A stretch of 23,913 nt of DNA, from assembly GCA_937896495.1 (NCBI GenBank), contig CALBNQ010000040.1:1-23913 (forward strand), in the 5' to 3' direction. A model generated the notes under the pieces. That model made no database searches and had not been told where the DNA came from. It saw only the letters and a list, made by a program, of their open reading frames with translations. This DNA is from an uncultured archaeon (lineage in GTDB: Archaea; Thermoproteota; Nitrososphaeria; Nitrososphaerales; Nitrosopumilaceae). Made by a program: the position numbers and the translations under genes. Below, piece after piece: positions 1 to 7,031 of the stretch (position 1 is its first letter; every line of letters begins with the position of its first letter).

Positions 1-54
1 TTCTGCTACAGGTTCTGGTTCTGCTACAGGTTCTGGTTCTGCTACAGGTTCTGG
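1..54 (-). repeat. Three perfect 18-bp tandem repeats in coding sequence
   Basis: The unit ttctgctacaggttctgg occurs three times without a mismatch at 1-18, 19-36 and 37-54, and a diverged partial unit follows (55-71). Read on the minus strand each unit encodes one PEPVAE hexapeptide. The array begins at the window edge, so its true length is unknown. Identity at the DNA level, including third codon positions, suggests recent slippage or recombination. Confidence 0.95.
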
Positions 55-132
55 TGTTGGTTCTGGGTTAGTTCTAGAATCAAATTCGGATAAAATATCT
101 TCTGCATCTTTTGATTTTTTAGGGTCACTCAA
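1..132 (-). CDS. Pro/Glu-repeat protein, N-terminal part only (runs off left edge)
   Basis: Only the first 44 codons are in the window. The protein starts with a short charged stretch (MSDPKKSKDAEDILSEFD) and then enters a run of PEPVAE hexapeptides that continues past the edge. I chose the TTG at 132-130 because an in-frame TAA lies 15 nt upstream, no ATG or GTG follows in frame before the repeats, and an AAGGA ribosome-binding motif sits 8 nt ahead of it. There is no signal peptide at the N-terminus, so the visible part is probably cytoplasmic. Pro/Glu repeats usually form extended, rigid linkers or spacers; which domain follows cannot be seen. Function unknown. Confidence 0.7.
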   Translation of the reverse strand, partial: MSDPKKSKDAEDILSEFDSRTNPEPTPEPVAEPEPVAEPEPVAE

Positions 133-173
133 TTTAAAATTCCTTTAATAGTAAAATCATCTTTTGCTTTTAT

Positions 174-368
174 TTAATTTTTCAGGTTTTGTGATTTTAG
201 ATACTCCTCAAAGAATATCTCAAGTTCATCACTGTTTGTACAACATTTAATTTTCTCAACTAGATCCAAATCTTCAATTTCATAACAATTCAGAACATCT
301 TGAGAGTCCTTAAATCCCAACATTGCTTTATTTTTAAAAATACAATGGTATAATTTTTCTTTCTCCAT
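174..368 (-). CDS. small conserved-looking protein of unknown function (about 64 aa)
   Basis: I do not recognise a family. The frame is open up to 479, but the N-terminal extension is compositionally odd and would abut the dinB start, so I prefer the internal ATG at 368 (MEKEKLYHCIFKNK). The resulting 64-residue protein is acidic at its C-terminal half, has four cysteines (one in YHC, one in NCYE and a CC pair in KIKCCTN) and a likely C-terminal helix (ELEIFFEEYLKS). The cysteines are not in an obvious zinc-ribbon spacing. It is divergent from dinB with about 130 nt between the starts. Real gene likely; start uncertain. Confidence 0.6.
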   Translation of the reverse strand: MEKEKLYHCIFKNKAMLGFKDSQDVLNCYEIEDLDLVEKIKCCTNSDELEIFFEEYLKSQNLKN

Positions 369-496
369 TTTTTCAGGTTTGAATTTTACACCATTCTCAT
401 CTGCAGATATTGGAGAGTCCACAGATAATATGGAAAAGATATTGGTATTTAGATTAATGCACAAAACAATAATAATCAAAAATATTCACAAAATCA

Positions 497-1591
497 TTGG
501 AAACAAGAATAGTGTTCCACATAGATTTTGATTATTTTTATGCACAATGTGAAGAAACCAGATCACCTGAATTAAAATCAAAACCAGTTTGTGTTTGCGT
601 ATTTTCAGATAGGGGAGGAGATAGTGGAGCAATAGCTACTGCAAATTACACTGCAAGAAAATATGGAGTGAAATCAGGAATGCCAATTACATTTGCAAAA
701 AAAAGATTAGAAGAAAAAAAGGATGCAGTGTTTCTTCCAGTAGATTTTGATTTTTACACAGAAATATCTGAAAAAGCCATGGACATAATGAAACAGTATG
801 CAGATATTTTTGAATATGTTGGAAGAGATGAAGCATATCTTGATGTAACAAAGAGAATAGGGGGAGATTTTCTTAAAGCAAGTCATTTAGCACAACAAAT
901 CAAAAATTCAATCAGAGAAAAAATCAAACTTACTTGTTCTATTGGAATTTCATCAAACAAACTGATTTCAAAGATTGCATCAGATTTTCAAAAACCAGAC
1001 GGACTTACTGTTGTTTCACCTGAAAAAGTAGAAGTATTTTTAGATCAATTAAAAATTAGATCAATTCCAGGAATTGGTAAAAAAACAGAAAACAGATTTA
1101 CTGAAATGAATTTTGAAACAATACAAGAATTAAAAAAATTAGATGTTTTTACATTAAACAAAGAATTTGGACGAAAAAGTGGAACATACATCTACAATGC
1201 AGTTAGAGGAATAGATAATGAACCAGTAAAAAAAAGAGATGAAAGAATACAATATAGTAAAATTATGACATTAAAAAAAGACTCTACAAATTATGAATTT
1301 TTGTTAGAAAATATTACAGATTTATGTAATGAGGTGTACAAAGTGGTTAAAAAAAATAATAAAATGTTCAAATCAGTTGGAATACATTTAGTTCAATCAG
1401 ATTTGTTAAACAAATCAAAATCAAGAATGCTTAGAAATTCAACTGATAGTTTAGAAGAATTAGAAAAAAATGTGAATCAGTTACTAAAAGAGGTATTGTT
1501 AAATCAAAAAACAACAATTAGACGAATTGGAGTAAAAGTTTCTGAATTATCAGAAATCCAAGGGCAGAGCAATATTACGAATTATTTTTAG
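497..1591 (+). CDS. dinB: Y-family translesion DNA polymerase IV (Dpo4/Dbh type)
   Basis: Copies DNA past lesions with low fidelity. Full length at 364 aa (Sulfolobus Dpo4 is about 352). The palm motif HIDFDYFYAQCEE at residues 8-20 supplies the catalytic Asp10 and the bulky steric-gate Tyr15 that excludes ribonucleotides; the second catalytic pair is Asp111-Glu112 in GRDEAYLD, where Y-family enzymes commonly have S-x-DE. A helix-hairpin-helix thumb region (IRSIPGIGKKT) follows near residue 190, and a little-finger domain fills the C-terminal third. The protein ends in QSNITNYF, a terminal PIP box for binding the PCNA clamp. The start is TTG at 497. Its 3' end overlaps the convergent archaeosortase-like gene by 17 nt. 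Confidence 0.96.
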   Translation: METRIVFHIDFDYFYAQCEETRSPELKSKPVCVCVFSDRGGDSGAIATANYTARKYGVKSGMPITFAKKRLEEKKDAVFLPVDFDFYTEISEKAMDIMKQYADIFEYVGRDEAYLDVTKRIGGDFLKASHLAQQIKNSIREKIKLTCSIGISSNKLISKIASDFQKPDGLTVVSPEKVEVFLDQLKIRSIPGIGKKTENRFTEMNFETIQELKKLDVFTLNKEFGRKSGTYIYNAVRGIDNEPVKKRDERIQYSKIMTLKKDSTNYEFLLENITDLCNEVYKVVKKNNKMFKSVGIHLVQSDLLNKSKSRMLRNSTDSLEELEKNVNQLLKEVLLNQKTTIRRIGVKVSELSEIQGQSNITNYF

Positions 1592-2516
1592 AAGATTCTT
1601 TTGATTCTATTTTTTTCAATCGTCTTGATTCAATTATAATCACTACAAAGATGAATGCAAATAGCCATGGCAAAAACATTATCTCACCTGCAATCTTATG
1701 ATATTCCTCCCATGCAACAGGATCAGTAGTTACCTTAAGGGCATACCAGGATAATGAAAAAATACGAATCAGATTAACTCCAATTGTACCAAATATTCCC
1801 AAAACAAAATAAATTGTTTTTCGAGTTCGAGGGATATTCATCTTTAACATAAAGGCACCAATGACTAGTGAGAAGATGATGATACTATGCACACCAGCTG
1901 ATGGCCAAAATACTTGAAGGGCCATAGAACCATGATCACCACGCAAAAACATTACATTGTCTCTTGCAACTGCAGTGCCAAGTTCAAGTGCAGTAATTAT
2001 CCACACGTTTGCCTGAACGAAATATGGGACAATGTATTGTAATGGACCAAGTGTGTCATAGGGGAAAAATGCATCAAGAGATAAAATAATTGCAGTTCCA
2101 GTTAGAAAGATTGGACCAGCTGGTGCAATCCTTATCCATCTTTTGCCAAAAAAGATAGTTAATGTAACAACTATGAAAATTGCCATCACAATAAAGTCCC
2201 ACATCCATGTCCACGAGTAAATTAATTGAACGTTGTAGGATTCAGCAGATGATATGATAAATTCTTGTAATCCATATTCCAGTGAAACAAGATATGCAAT
2301 AGTTAACAATGCTAGAGGAATAACTGCAATTAATCGTTTTTTTGAAATTACAATTTTTAAGCCAACAAGTTCTGCCACTACAAAAACTAGCGCAAAAAGA
2401 TAGCCTCCTCGTCCTTCATTCCAACTCCAAGCAATAGAGTCAGGAAAAGCAATCATTGCAAAAAGGATTGGACTGGCAATTAATGAAATTCCTAAAAGTA
2501 AATTCCAATTCTGCAT
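1575..2516 (-). CDS. archaeosortase/exosortase-family membrane protein (thaumarchaeosortase-like), Ser at the Cys position
   Basis: Polytopic membrane protein of 313 aa with about eight hydrophobic segments. Exosortases and archaeosortases are intramembrane transpeptidases that cleave a C-terminal sorting signal of surface proteins, using a Cys, an Arg and a His. The arrangement is visible here: PSAGVHS around residues 205-211, NLIRIF with Arg251, and EEYHKIAGE with His273, but the Cys position is Ser206. I recall that the thaumarchaeal subgroup (thaumarchaeosortase, partnered with PEFG-CTERM proteins) differs in this way, but I could not confirm it. The C-terminus is basic then hydrophilic (SRRLKKIESKESSK). 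A TATA box about 25 nt before the ATG suggests a leaderless, single-gene transcript. No sorting-signal substrate is in the window. Confidence 0.82.
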   Translation of the reverse strand: MQNWNLLLGISLIASPILFAMIAFPDSIAWSWNEGRGGYLFALVFVVAELVGLKIVISKKRLIAVIPLALLTIAYLVSLEYGLQEFIISSAESYNVQLIYSWTWMWDFIVMAIFIVVTLTIFFGKRWIRIAPAGPIFLTGTAIILSLDAFFPYDTLGPLQYIVPYFVQANVWIITALELGTAVARDNVMFLRGDHGSMALQVFWPSAGVHSIIIFSLVIGAFMLKMNIPRTRKTIYFVLGIFGTIGVNLIRIFSLSWYALKVTTDPVAWEEYHKIAGEIMFLPWLFAFIFVVIIIESRRLKKIESKESSKNNS

Positions 2517-2536
2517 TAAATTAAATCAAAAAATGG

Positions 2537-2547
2537 TAAATAAAAAG
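2537..2547 (-). promoter_or_regulatory. TATA box of archaeosortase-like gene
   Basis: On the minus strand the motif reads ctttttattta, centred about 25-26 nt before the ATG at 2516. This is the normal distance from an archaeal TATA box to the transcription start, so the mRNA is probably leaderless. Confidence 0.6.
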
Positions 2548-2590
2548 CACAGTTATACATTTTTGAACATACAAAGGAAAGATAAGATGC

Positions 2591-2668
2591 CTAATCTTCA
2601 GCAGATTCTATATCTTCGGCATCTGGATCTCGTCTAGCAGGTCGTATTGGGATGTAGATGTATGTCAC
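2591..2668 (-). CDS. possible 25-residue acidic-tailed microprotein
   Basis: The 232-nt gap between the archaeosortase-like gene and the CSC membrane protein holds a GTG-started frame ending in TAG. Its product is basic in the middle (PIRPARRDPD) and acidic at the end (AEDIESAED). An in-frame TGA lies five codons upstream of the GTG, so the frame cannot be much longer. The region is more GC-rich than the flanks and its peptide looks protein-like rather than random, which could mean a microprotein or the remnant 3' end of a decayed gene. No clear ribosome-binding site or TATA box. Weak call. Confidence 0.25.
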   Translation of the reverse strand: MTYIYIPIRPARRDPDAEDIESAED

Positions 2669-2748
2669 ACAATAAACTCATAGAACTACATGATACATGC
2701 AAAGGTTGTAAAAATTTGTCAATTAGGTAATTTCTTACAATTCTAAAG

Positions 2749-3228
2749 TTATGAATTAATTTTACACTCAATTTTAAGAGATTTCAGTGTAGTAAACAAA
2801 GTAACAACCAGAATTACAATAGATATGATTCGTATAGGAGTTTCATAGTTTGTCAAAAAAGCAGTCGCAGTAGCACCAACTGAACCAAATGTAGAGATCA
2901 CTGCAAATCCTACAGGTCCACAACTACAAGCACCAGCTGCTGCACCAATTACAGATCCAAATAATCCACCACCCATTTTTTGTTTAGAACTTTTTAGAAT
3001 GTTGATTCGAAAAATATTCATTGGAATTACCAAGGCAGATAATGCAGAGATACTCAAAATTAGAGTAAATCCAAATTCACTTCCAGAAGGAAGATGACTT
3101 ACAATGTATGGTTCTAAGAAAATGTATTCTGATAAAATTAATAGTCCAACAAACATTAATGAAAAAAATACAAATGAAAAAATCAGATATTTGAAATTAG
3201 AGTAAACAAGTTTTATTATTTGAAACAT
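2749..3228 (-). CDS. four-helix membrane protein with CSCGP motif, DsbA operon partner
   Basis: 159 aa with hydrophobic segments at about residues 12-33, 52-73, 90-125 and 132-148. The third contains a Gly/Ala-rich stretch, GAAAGACSCGPVGF, with Cys101 and Cys103 predicted at or in the membrane. Its ATG follows the DsbA stop codon directly (TAAATG), so the two are translated as a unit. From this coupling I infer that it exchanges electrons with the DsbA-like protein, in the manner of DsbB/VKOR or CcdA/DsbD, although it has none of those families' own signatures and a CxC rather than CxxC pair. No assigned family that I recognise. It could instead bind a metal. Confidence 0.75.
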   Translation of the reverse strand: MFQIIKLVYSNFKYLIFSFVFFSLMFVGLLILSEYIFLEPYIVSHLPSGSEFGFTLILSISALSALVIPMNIFRINILKSSKQKMGGGLFGSVIGAAAGACSCGPVGFAVISTFGSVGATATAFLTNYETPIRIISIVILVVTLFTTLKSLKIECKINS

Positions 3229-3885
3229 TTAGATCATAGAATCCAGAATTTCTTTAAACACAGAAAAGGGTTGTGCTCCACTTAGTTGTTTTTGTTCATC
3301 AGAATTTATGATGAAAAATCCAGGAGTTCCACGAATACCGTGTTCTTTTGCTTGAGACGAATTGAACTGTACACGTTTAGAATGTTTTCCAGAGTCAAGA
3401 CAACTCTCAAAAAGTTCCATGTCAAGACCCATACCAAATGCAAATGCCTTTAGTCGTTCAGTATTTGCCCAACCATTGTCAATTTGAGATTCTTGAGAAG
3501 TGTAAAGTGAATTATGAAATTCCCAATACATTCCTTGATCATCAGCGCAATATGTTGCTTGAGCAGCTTTTGGGGAGTCACGTCCCAAAAATGCCAAGTC
3601 AATAAAAACTAAATTTGCTTTTCCTGTTTCAATGTAATTTGTAGTGATTGCAGGTTTTGTATTATGATACCAATTATAGCATTGATGACATTGATAATCA
3701 CCAAATTCAACAATAGTGATTGGTGCTAAAGGGTCACCTAAAATTGGAGAACCCATAGTAGTATCAATTGTGCCATGAGACCTAGCATCAAGGGAAACAG
3801 TATCAGAAGAGTTTGAAAAAGATGTTGCAATTATACCGATTATTGCAATTGATATGACGCCTAAAATTACGCCTTTTTTATTCAT
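3229..3885 (-). CDS. DsbA-like extracytoplasmic thiol:disulfide oxidoreductase
   Basis: 218 aa, thioredoxin fold. An N-terminal hydrophobic segment (residues 5-21, GVILGVISIAIIGIIAT) serves as signal or anchor, putting the enzyme outside the membrane. The active site is FGDYQCHQC with Cys66 and Cys69, and the cis-proline loop is GIRGTPGF with Pro188, both typical of the DsbA_2/thioredoxin_4 group that introduces or rearranges disulfides in exported proteins. Two more cysteines (Cys113 and Cys162) lie in the inserted helical domain, as in related archaeal and bacterial enzymes. It is first in a two-gene operon with the CSC membrane protein and has its own TATA box about 25 nt before the ATG. 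Confidence 0.93.
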   Translation of the reverse strand: MNKKGVILGVISIAIIGIIATSFSNSSDTVSLDARSHGTIDTTMGSPILGDPLAPITIVEFGDYQCHQCYNWYHNTKPAITTNYIETGKANLVFIDLAFLGRDSPKAAQATYCADDQGMYWEFHNSLYTSQESQIDNGWANTERLKAFAFGMGLDMELFESCLDSGKHSKRVQFNSSQAKEHGIRGTPGFFIINSDEQKQLSGAQPFSVFKEILDSMI

Positions 3886-3905
3886 AATTGAGTAATTTTA
3901 GAAGA

Positions 3906-3915
3906 GTTAAAAAAG
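3906..3915 (-). promoter_or_regulatory. TATA box of the dsbA-like operon
   Basis: Minus-strand cttttttaac lies in the 31-nt gap between the zinc-finger gene and the DsbA-like gene, centred about 25 nt before the ATG at 3885. It implies a leaderless transcript separate from the upstream zinc-finger gene. Confidence 0.55.
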
Positions 3916-3916
3916 A

Positions 3917-4114
3917 TTATTCCAAATTGTCTGCTGATTTTCTCTTAAACAAGTTAGTAAATTTTTCAATGGCCGTATCAATTGGGCACACCTCACATGA
4001 TACAGATGATGAATGACTATCAAGATGTTTTTCAAATTTTTCTCGAGATTCTAAAACTAGATCACATTTTTCACAATATACTTTTGTGATATTTTTTCTA
4101 AATGAATCAGACAT
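3917..4114 (-). CDS. small C2H2 zinc-finger protein
   Basis: 65 aa with one classical finger: Cys14-x2-Cys17-x12-His30-x3-His34. A further CEVC pair (Cys40, Cys43) follows and may form a second, incomplete site. The C-terminus is basic (FKRKSADN). Such one-finger mini-proteins are plausible DNA-, RNA- or protein-binding regulators, but no target can be read from the sequence. The gene is divergent from the membrane protein at 4165 and shares its TATA box; the start codon lies 25 nt from the box centre, so the mRNA should be leaderless. Confidence 0.85.
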   Translation of the reverse strand: MSDSFRKNITKVYCEKCDLVLESREKFEKHLDSHSSSVSCEVCPIDTAIEKFTNLFKRKSADNLE

Positions 4115-4134
4115 GATAAAAATTTGTAACTAGT

Positions 4135-4144
4135 GCTTATAAAG
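4135..4144. promoter_or_regulatory. single bidirectional TATA box for two divergent genes
   Basis: The motif gcttataaag reads ctttataagc on the other strand, so both orientations resemble an archaeal TATA element. Its centre (4139.5) is exactly midway between the two start codons (4114 on the minus strand and 4165 on the plus strand), 25.5 nt from each, which matches the canonical TATA-to-start distance in both directions. Confidence 0.7.
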
Positions 4145-4164
4145 ATCCTGTTAAAAATCAAAGC

Positions 4165-4461
4165 ATGAGAAAAGTTTTTGATAAAATGATCACAGGATTT
4201 TTTGTCATTGTACTAGGGACAATATGGTATTGTAGTACAAAATATTATGTAAAACCAAATGATTACAAAATCATCATTTATGATGTGTACGGTAAACAAG
4301 TAAACATCAAAGAAATTCGAACACAATTCAAAACAAGTAAAGTTGCAAAAAGCTACGTTACAGAATATAAAAAAAGATTACCACATTATGATTTTACAAT
4401 AGCAATAGATGAACCAAAAATTAAAGAAAACTCTACTCCACGAATTTTTAAGATCAATTAA
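4165..4461 (+). CDS. one-helix membrane protein of unknown function
   Basis: 98 aa. A short basic N-terminus (MRKVFDK) precedes one transmembrane helix at about residues 8-24 (MITGFFVIVLGTIWYCS), followed by a Lys-rich soluble domain of some 70 residues with predicted beta strands (YKIIIYDVYGKQV) and a helix. By the positive-inside rule the soluble domain is extracytoplasmic, so this may be a signal anchor. No family recognised. It shares a TATA box with the divergent zinc-finger gene, and its last codons overlap the convergent zinc-finger gene at 4458-4461 by 4 nt. Confidence 0.72.
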   Translation: MRKVFDKMITGFFVIVLGTIWYCSTKYYVKPNDYKIIIYDVYGKQVNIKEIRTQFKTSKVAKSYVTEYKKRLPHYDFTIAIDEPKIKENSTPRIFKIN

Positions 4462-4829
4462 AGGTAATGGATTCTCTGATGAGCATTTAGTTCAACTTGG
4501 TAACGAGTAACAAATCCACAATGTGTACAAGTAAACATTTCATTTTGAGTTGTTTCAGAAACTTGTTCTATTATTTTTCCATGTATTGATTGTATATTGA
4601 TTGTATTATTATTAGAAATTACAGCAAAATTATTGTTTTCGCCAATTGAATCAAGAAATTCCTTGATTGCACCAATGACAGTGTTAATATCAAGAATTTC
4701 ATCATCATCAAAAGTCGATAAAGTGAATTGATTGTTTTTCAAAGTTGGGATTGCAGCTACAGTATCTGAAACATATACTAGTAATTCATTTTTTACAGAT
4801 AAGACATCTCTACAATCAACAGTTAGCAT
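4458..4829 (-). CDS. protein with C-terminal C2H2 zinc finger
   Basis: 123 aa. Residues 1-95 form an unrecognised alpha/beta domain rich in Asp, Asn and Thr (for example TFDDDEILDINTVIGAIKEF). The last 25 residues are a textbook finger, Cys101-x2-Cys104-x12-His117-x3-His121, ending two residues later. The layout, an N-terminal domain plus a terminal finger, suggests a nucleic-acid or protein adaptor with a separate sensing or dimerisation part; that is inference. It converges on the one-helix membrane protein with a 4-nt overlap. A TATA-like ctaaaatat lies about 25 nt before the ATG. Confidence 0.82.
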   Translation of the reverse strand: MLTVDCRDVLSVKNELLVYVSDTVAAIPTLKNNQFTLSTFDDDEILDINTVIGAIKEFLDSIGENNNFAVISNNNTINIQSIHGKIIEQVSETTQNEMFTCTHCGFVTRYQVELNAHQRIHYL

Positions 4830-4913
4830 AAAATTTTTGAGTATTTATCAATATTTTAGTTTAACAATTTTTTGAAAATGATTATTATGGTTAGATTTTA
4901 CTAGTTTGATGGT

Positions 4914-5300
4914 ATGAGAGATTCAGAAACATTCGGTGTTGAAAAAGACCATGGGAAAGAAGTAATAGAGTGGTTAAATGAACATGCAAAATCTCAAAAC
5001 ATGAAACTTGAGGCTAGATTGTATGGATATACAGTATCTACAAAAAATTTTGGTGATTTTGAAATGTTTTCATGGATGGGTGAAGTACAAAATGCCAGAA
5101 AATTAATCATCAAGGCAAGTAAGAGATTCAAAGTAAGAGTGATTGAAGGAGGTTACAAACCAAAAGAGAAAATATTTAAAATGAAAAAACTTGATTTTGC
5201 AAAAGTAAAGAAAGGTGATAAAACTATTGGACAATTAGAATTTGCAGTGTCAAGATTTGGAAATAAACAATGGGAAGTTCAAAATGAAGAACGGCATTAA
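4914..5300 (+). CDS. hypothetical basic protein, 128 aa
   Basis: Not recognised. A soluble, Lys-rich protein with an N-terminal helix (EVIEWLNEHAKSQN), an alternating beta region (KLEARLYGYTVSTKNFGDFEMFSW), a helix with basic patch (NARKLIIKASKRFKVRV) and a basic C-terminal half (KPKEKIFKMKKL). No cysteine or membrane segment. The pattern would fit a small nucleic-acid-binding or ligand-binding alpha/beta fold, but no motif proves it. It precedes the dehydrogenase gene by 15 nt on the same strand, so cotranscription is likely. Confidence 0.75.
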   Translation: MRDSETFGVEKDHGKEVIEWLNEHAKSQNMKLEARLYGYTVSTKNFGDFEMFSWMGEVQNARKLIIKASKRFKVRVIEGGYKPKEKIFKMKKLDFAKVKKGDKTIGQLEFAVSRFGNKQWEVQNEERH

Positions 5301-5315
5301 TGATAGTACAAAAGA

Positions 5316-6203
5316 ATGAACAGTATGAATAAAATCGGAATTATAGGAACTGGGATGTTAGGTAATGCAGTAGCATTACATTTGTTAGACGAAGGGTTTG
5401 ATGTTACAGCATATAATAGAACAAAAGGAAAAACAATTCAATTAAAAGAAAAAGGTGCTAAAATCGTAACATCACCAAAAGAAGTTGCCGAGAATTCAGA
5501 ATTAGTTATCACAATAGTCAAAGATGCAAATGCAGTAAAAGAAATTTCATTTGAAAGTAATGGGATTGTAAAAGGTGTACACGAAGGGTTGATTGTGGCA
5601 GATATGAGCACAATTGATCCAGAAGAATCAAAAATTATTTCAAAAAAATTTTTGGAAAACAATATCACTAAATTAGACATTCCAGTAATGGGAGGACCAA
5701 ATGTTGCAATTTCAGGAGACTTGGTGATGATGGCATCTGGAAATAAAAATAGTTTTAATCAATGTAAAGAAGTTTTTGAGAAAATTGCAAATCGGGTCTT
5801 TTTCTTAGGAAATGAAGGAACCGCACACTCCATAAAATTAGCCATGAATTTACAAATCACTATGCTTGCACTTGCATTGTCTGAAGGAATTACACTAGTT
5901 GAAAAGTCAAATGTGGATCCAAAAAAATTTCTTGAAATTCTAAATTCCACATATTTCAAAACAGGGATGAGTGAGAAAAAAGCATACAAAATGATTGAAG
6001 GGGATTACGATGCAACATTTACTCTTGCTAATTTAAAAAAAGATATCAGTACGATGACCAATACTGCAAAAAATTTAGGAATAAAATTACCGATGATCGA
6101 GAAAGCCCAACAAGTGTATGAGAATGCAGTAAAGGAAGGATTGGGAGAGATAGACTATACTGGAATAATCGAATATGTCAAAAAAAGTAACGAGTCAAAA
6201 TAA
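5316..6203 (+). CDS. NAD(P)-dependent beta-hydroxyacid dehydrogenase (3-hydroxyisobutyrate dehydrogenase family)
   Basis: 295 aa, the usual family length. An N-terminal Rossmann domain carries GTGMLG at residues 11-16, with Asn34-Arg35 after the second strand (TAYNRTKG) suggesting NADP preference. The substrate-binding segment is LDIPVMGGPNVAISGDL (120-136), a match to the family's DAPVSGG-type motif, and the catalytic Lys174 with Asn178 sits in HSIKLAMN. The C-terminal all-helical domain completes the fold. Family members oxidise or reduce small beta-hydroxyacids or semialdehydes (3-hydroxyisobutyrate, tartronate semialdehyde, succinic semialdehyde); the substrate cannot be assigned. The ATG at 5316 is used, but the ATG at 5325 is equally possible. 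An SDR gene follows 59 nt downstream. Confidence 0.92.
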   Translation: MNSMNKIGIIGTGMLGNAVALHLLDEGFDVTAYNRTKGKTIQLKEKGAKIVTSPKEVAENSELVITIVKDANAVKEISFESNGIVKGVHEGLIVADMSTIDPEESKIISKKFLENNITKLDIPVMGGPNVAISGDLVMMASGNKNSFNQCKEVFEKIANRVFFLGNEGTAHSIKLAMNLQITMLALALSEGITLVEKSNVDPKKFLEILNSTYFKTGMSEKKAYKMIEGDYDATFTLANLKKDISTMTNTAKNLGIKLPMIEKAQQVYENAVKEGLGEIDYTGIIEYVKKSNESK

Positions 6204-6262
6204 ACAATGTTACGAATAAGGTTCAACAAAAATTCTATAAACGATAAAGAATATGTCAAATT

Positions 6263-7024
6263 ATGCAGTTAAAAGATAAAGTTGCAATAGTTACAGGTGC
6301 ATCAAGTGACATTGGTCAGGGAATCGTAACTAAATTTGTTAAAGAAGGTGCTAAAGTTATTCTAGTTGCCAGAGATTTAGAAAAATTAGAACATACCAGA
6401 AAAAATGTAGGAAGTGAAGAATCAACTGCATCAATATCATGTGATTTAACTGATGAATCTCAAGTACTACAAACTGTGAATCAAATAATGGATACATATG
6501 GAAAAATAGACATTTTAGTAAACAATGCAGGAACAATCAATGACCCAGTTCATTTTCATAAAATGACAGAAGTAGAAATCAAAAAAATCATTAATGTGAA
6601 CATGTTAGGATTATTCAACATTACAAAATCAGTTCTCAATAAAATGACCGAAGTTAAAAGTGGTTCAATTGTAAATATTGGTTCAATTGCAGGTGAAAGA
6701 GCGATTACCAAAGTCCATTTAGCAGCATACTCATCTACTAAAGCTGCCACTGCAATGTTTACAAAATCAATCGCAGTAGAATATGCAAGAAAACATATCA
6801 GATGCAATTGTGTTAGTCCAGGAATTATTAATTCTGGAATGATTAAACCGTATTTGGATGACCCTGAAGCAAGAAAAATCATTGAAGAAAGAATTCCACT
6901 TGTCAGAATTGGAGAGCCTGAAGATGTTGCAAATGCGGTGTCGTTTTTAGCATCAGATGAAGCAAGTTGGATTACAGGGACCATTCTAAATGTAGATGGT
7001 GGAAAAACAGCATCAGAAGGATGA
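6263..7024 (+). CDS. short-chain dehydrogenase/reductase (FabG-like SDR)
   Basis: 253 aa classical SDR. Cofactor motif [10 protein letters not shown] (residues 11-20), NNAG (87-90), and the catalytic set Ser141, Tyr156 and Lys160 (YSSTK). Arg37 after the second strand (LVARD) favours NADP(H). The C-terminal VSPGII and [13 protein letters not shown] segments are typical. Its closest general class is 3-oxoacyl-ACP reductase, but archaea lack the bacterial fatty-acid synthase, so the substrate is probably another ketone or alcohol. Position 6 of the glycine motif is Asp rather than the commoner Gly/Arg. A weak TATA-like ttctataaac lies at 6233-6242, about 25 nt before the ATG, so it may have its own promoter. 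Confidence 0.92.
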   Translation: MQLKDKVAIVTGASSDIGQGIVTKFVKEGAKVILVARDLEKLEHTRKNVGSEESTASISCDLTDESQVLQTVNQIMDTYGKIDILVNNAGTINDPVHFHKMTEVEIKKIINVNMLGLFNITKSVLNKMTEVKSGSIVNIGSIAGERAITKVHLAAYSSTKAATAMFTKSIAVEYARKHIRCNCVSPGIINSGMIKPYLDDPEARKIIEERIPLVRIGEPEDVANAVSFLASDEASWITGTILNVDGGKTASEG

Positions 7025-7031
7025 TAGAAAA

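Noticed and set aside
1..54. Short direct repeats as a CRISPR array.
   Set aside because: The units are contiguous without spacers and stay in frame as PEPVAE codons.
174..479. The long 101-codon form of the small gene at the left end.
   Set aside because: The extra N-terminus is hydrophobic then low in coding character and would nearly touch the dinB start; the ATG at 368 is a better start, although the long form is not excluded.
6556..6984. A leftward 142-codon frame.
   Set aside because: Shadow of the SDR gene, where every catalytic motif is on the plus strand.
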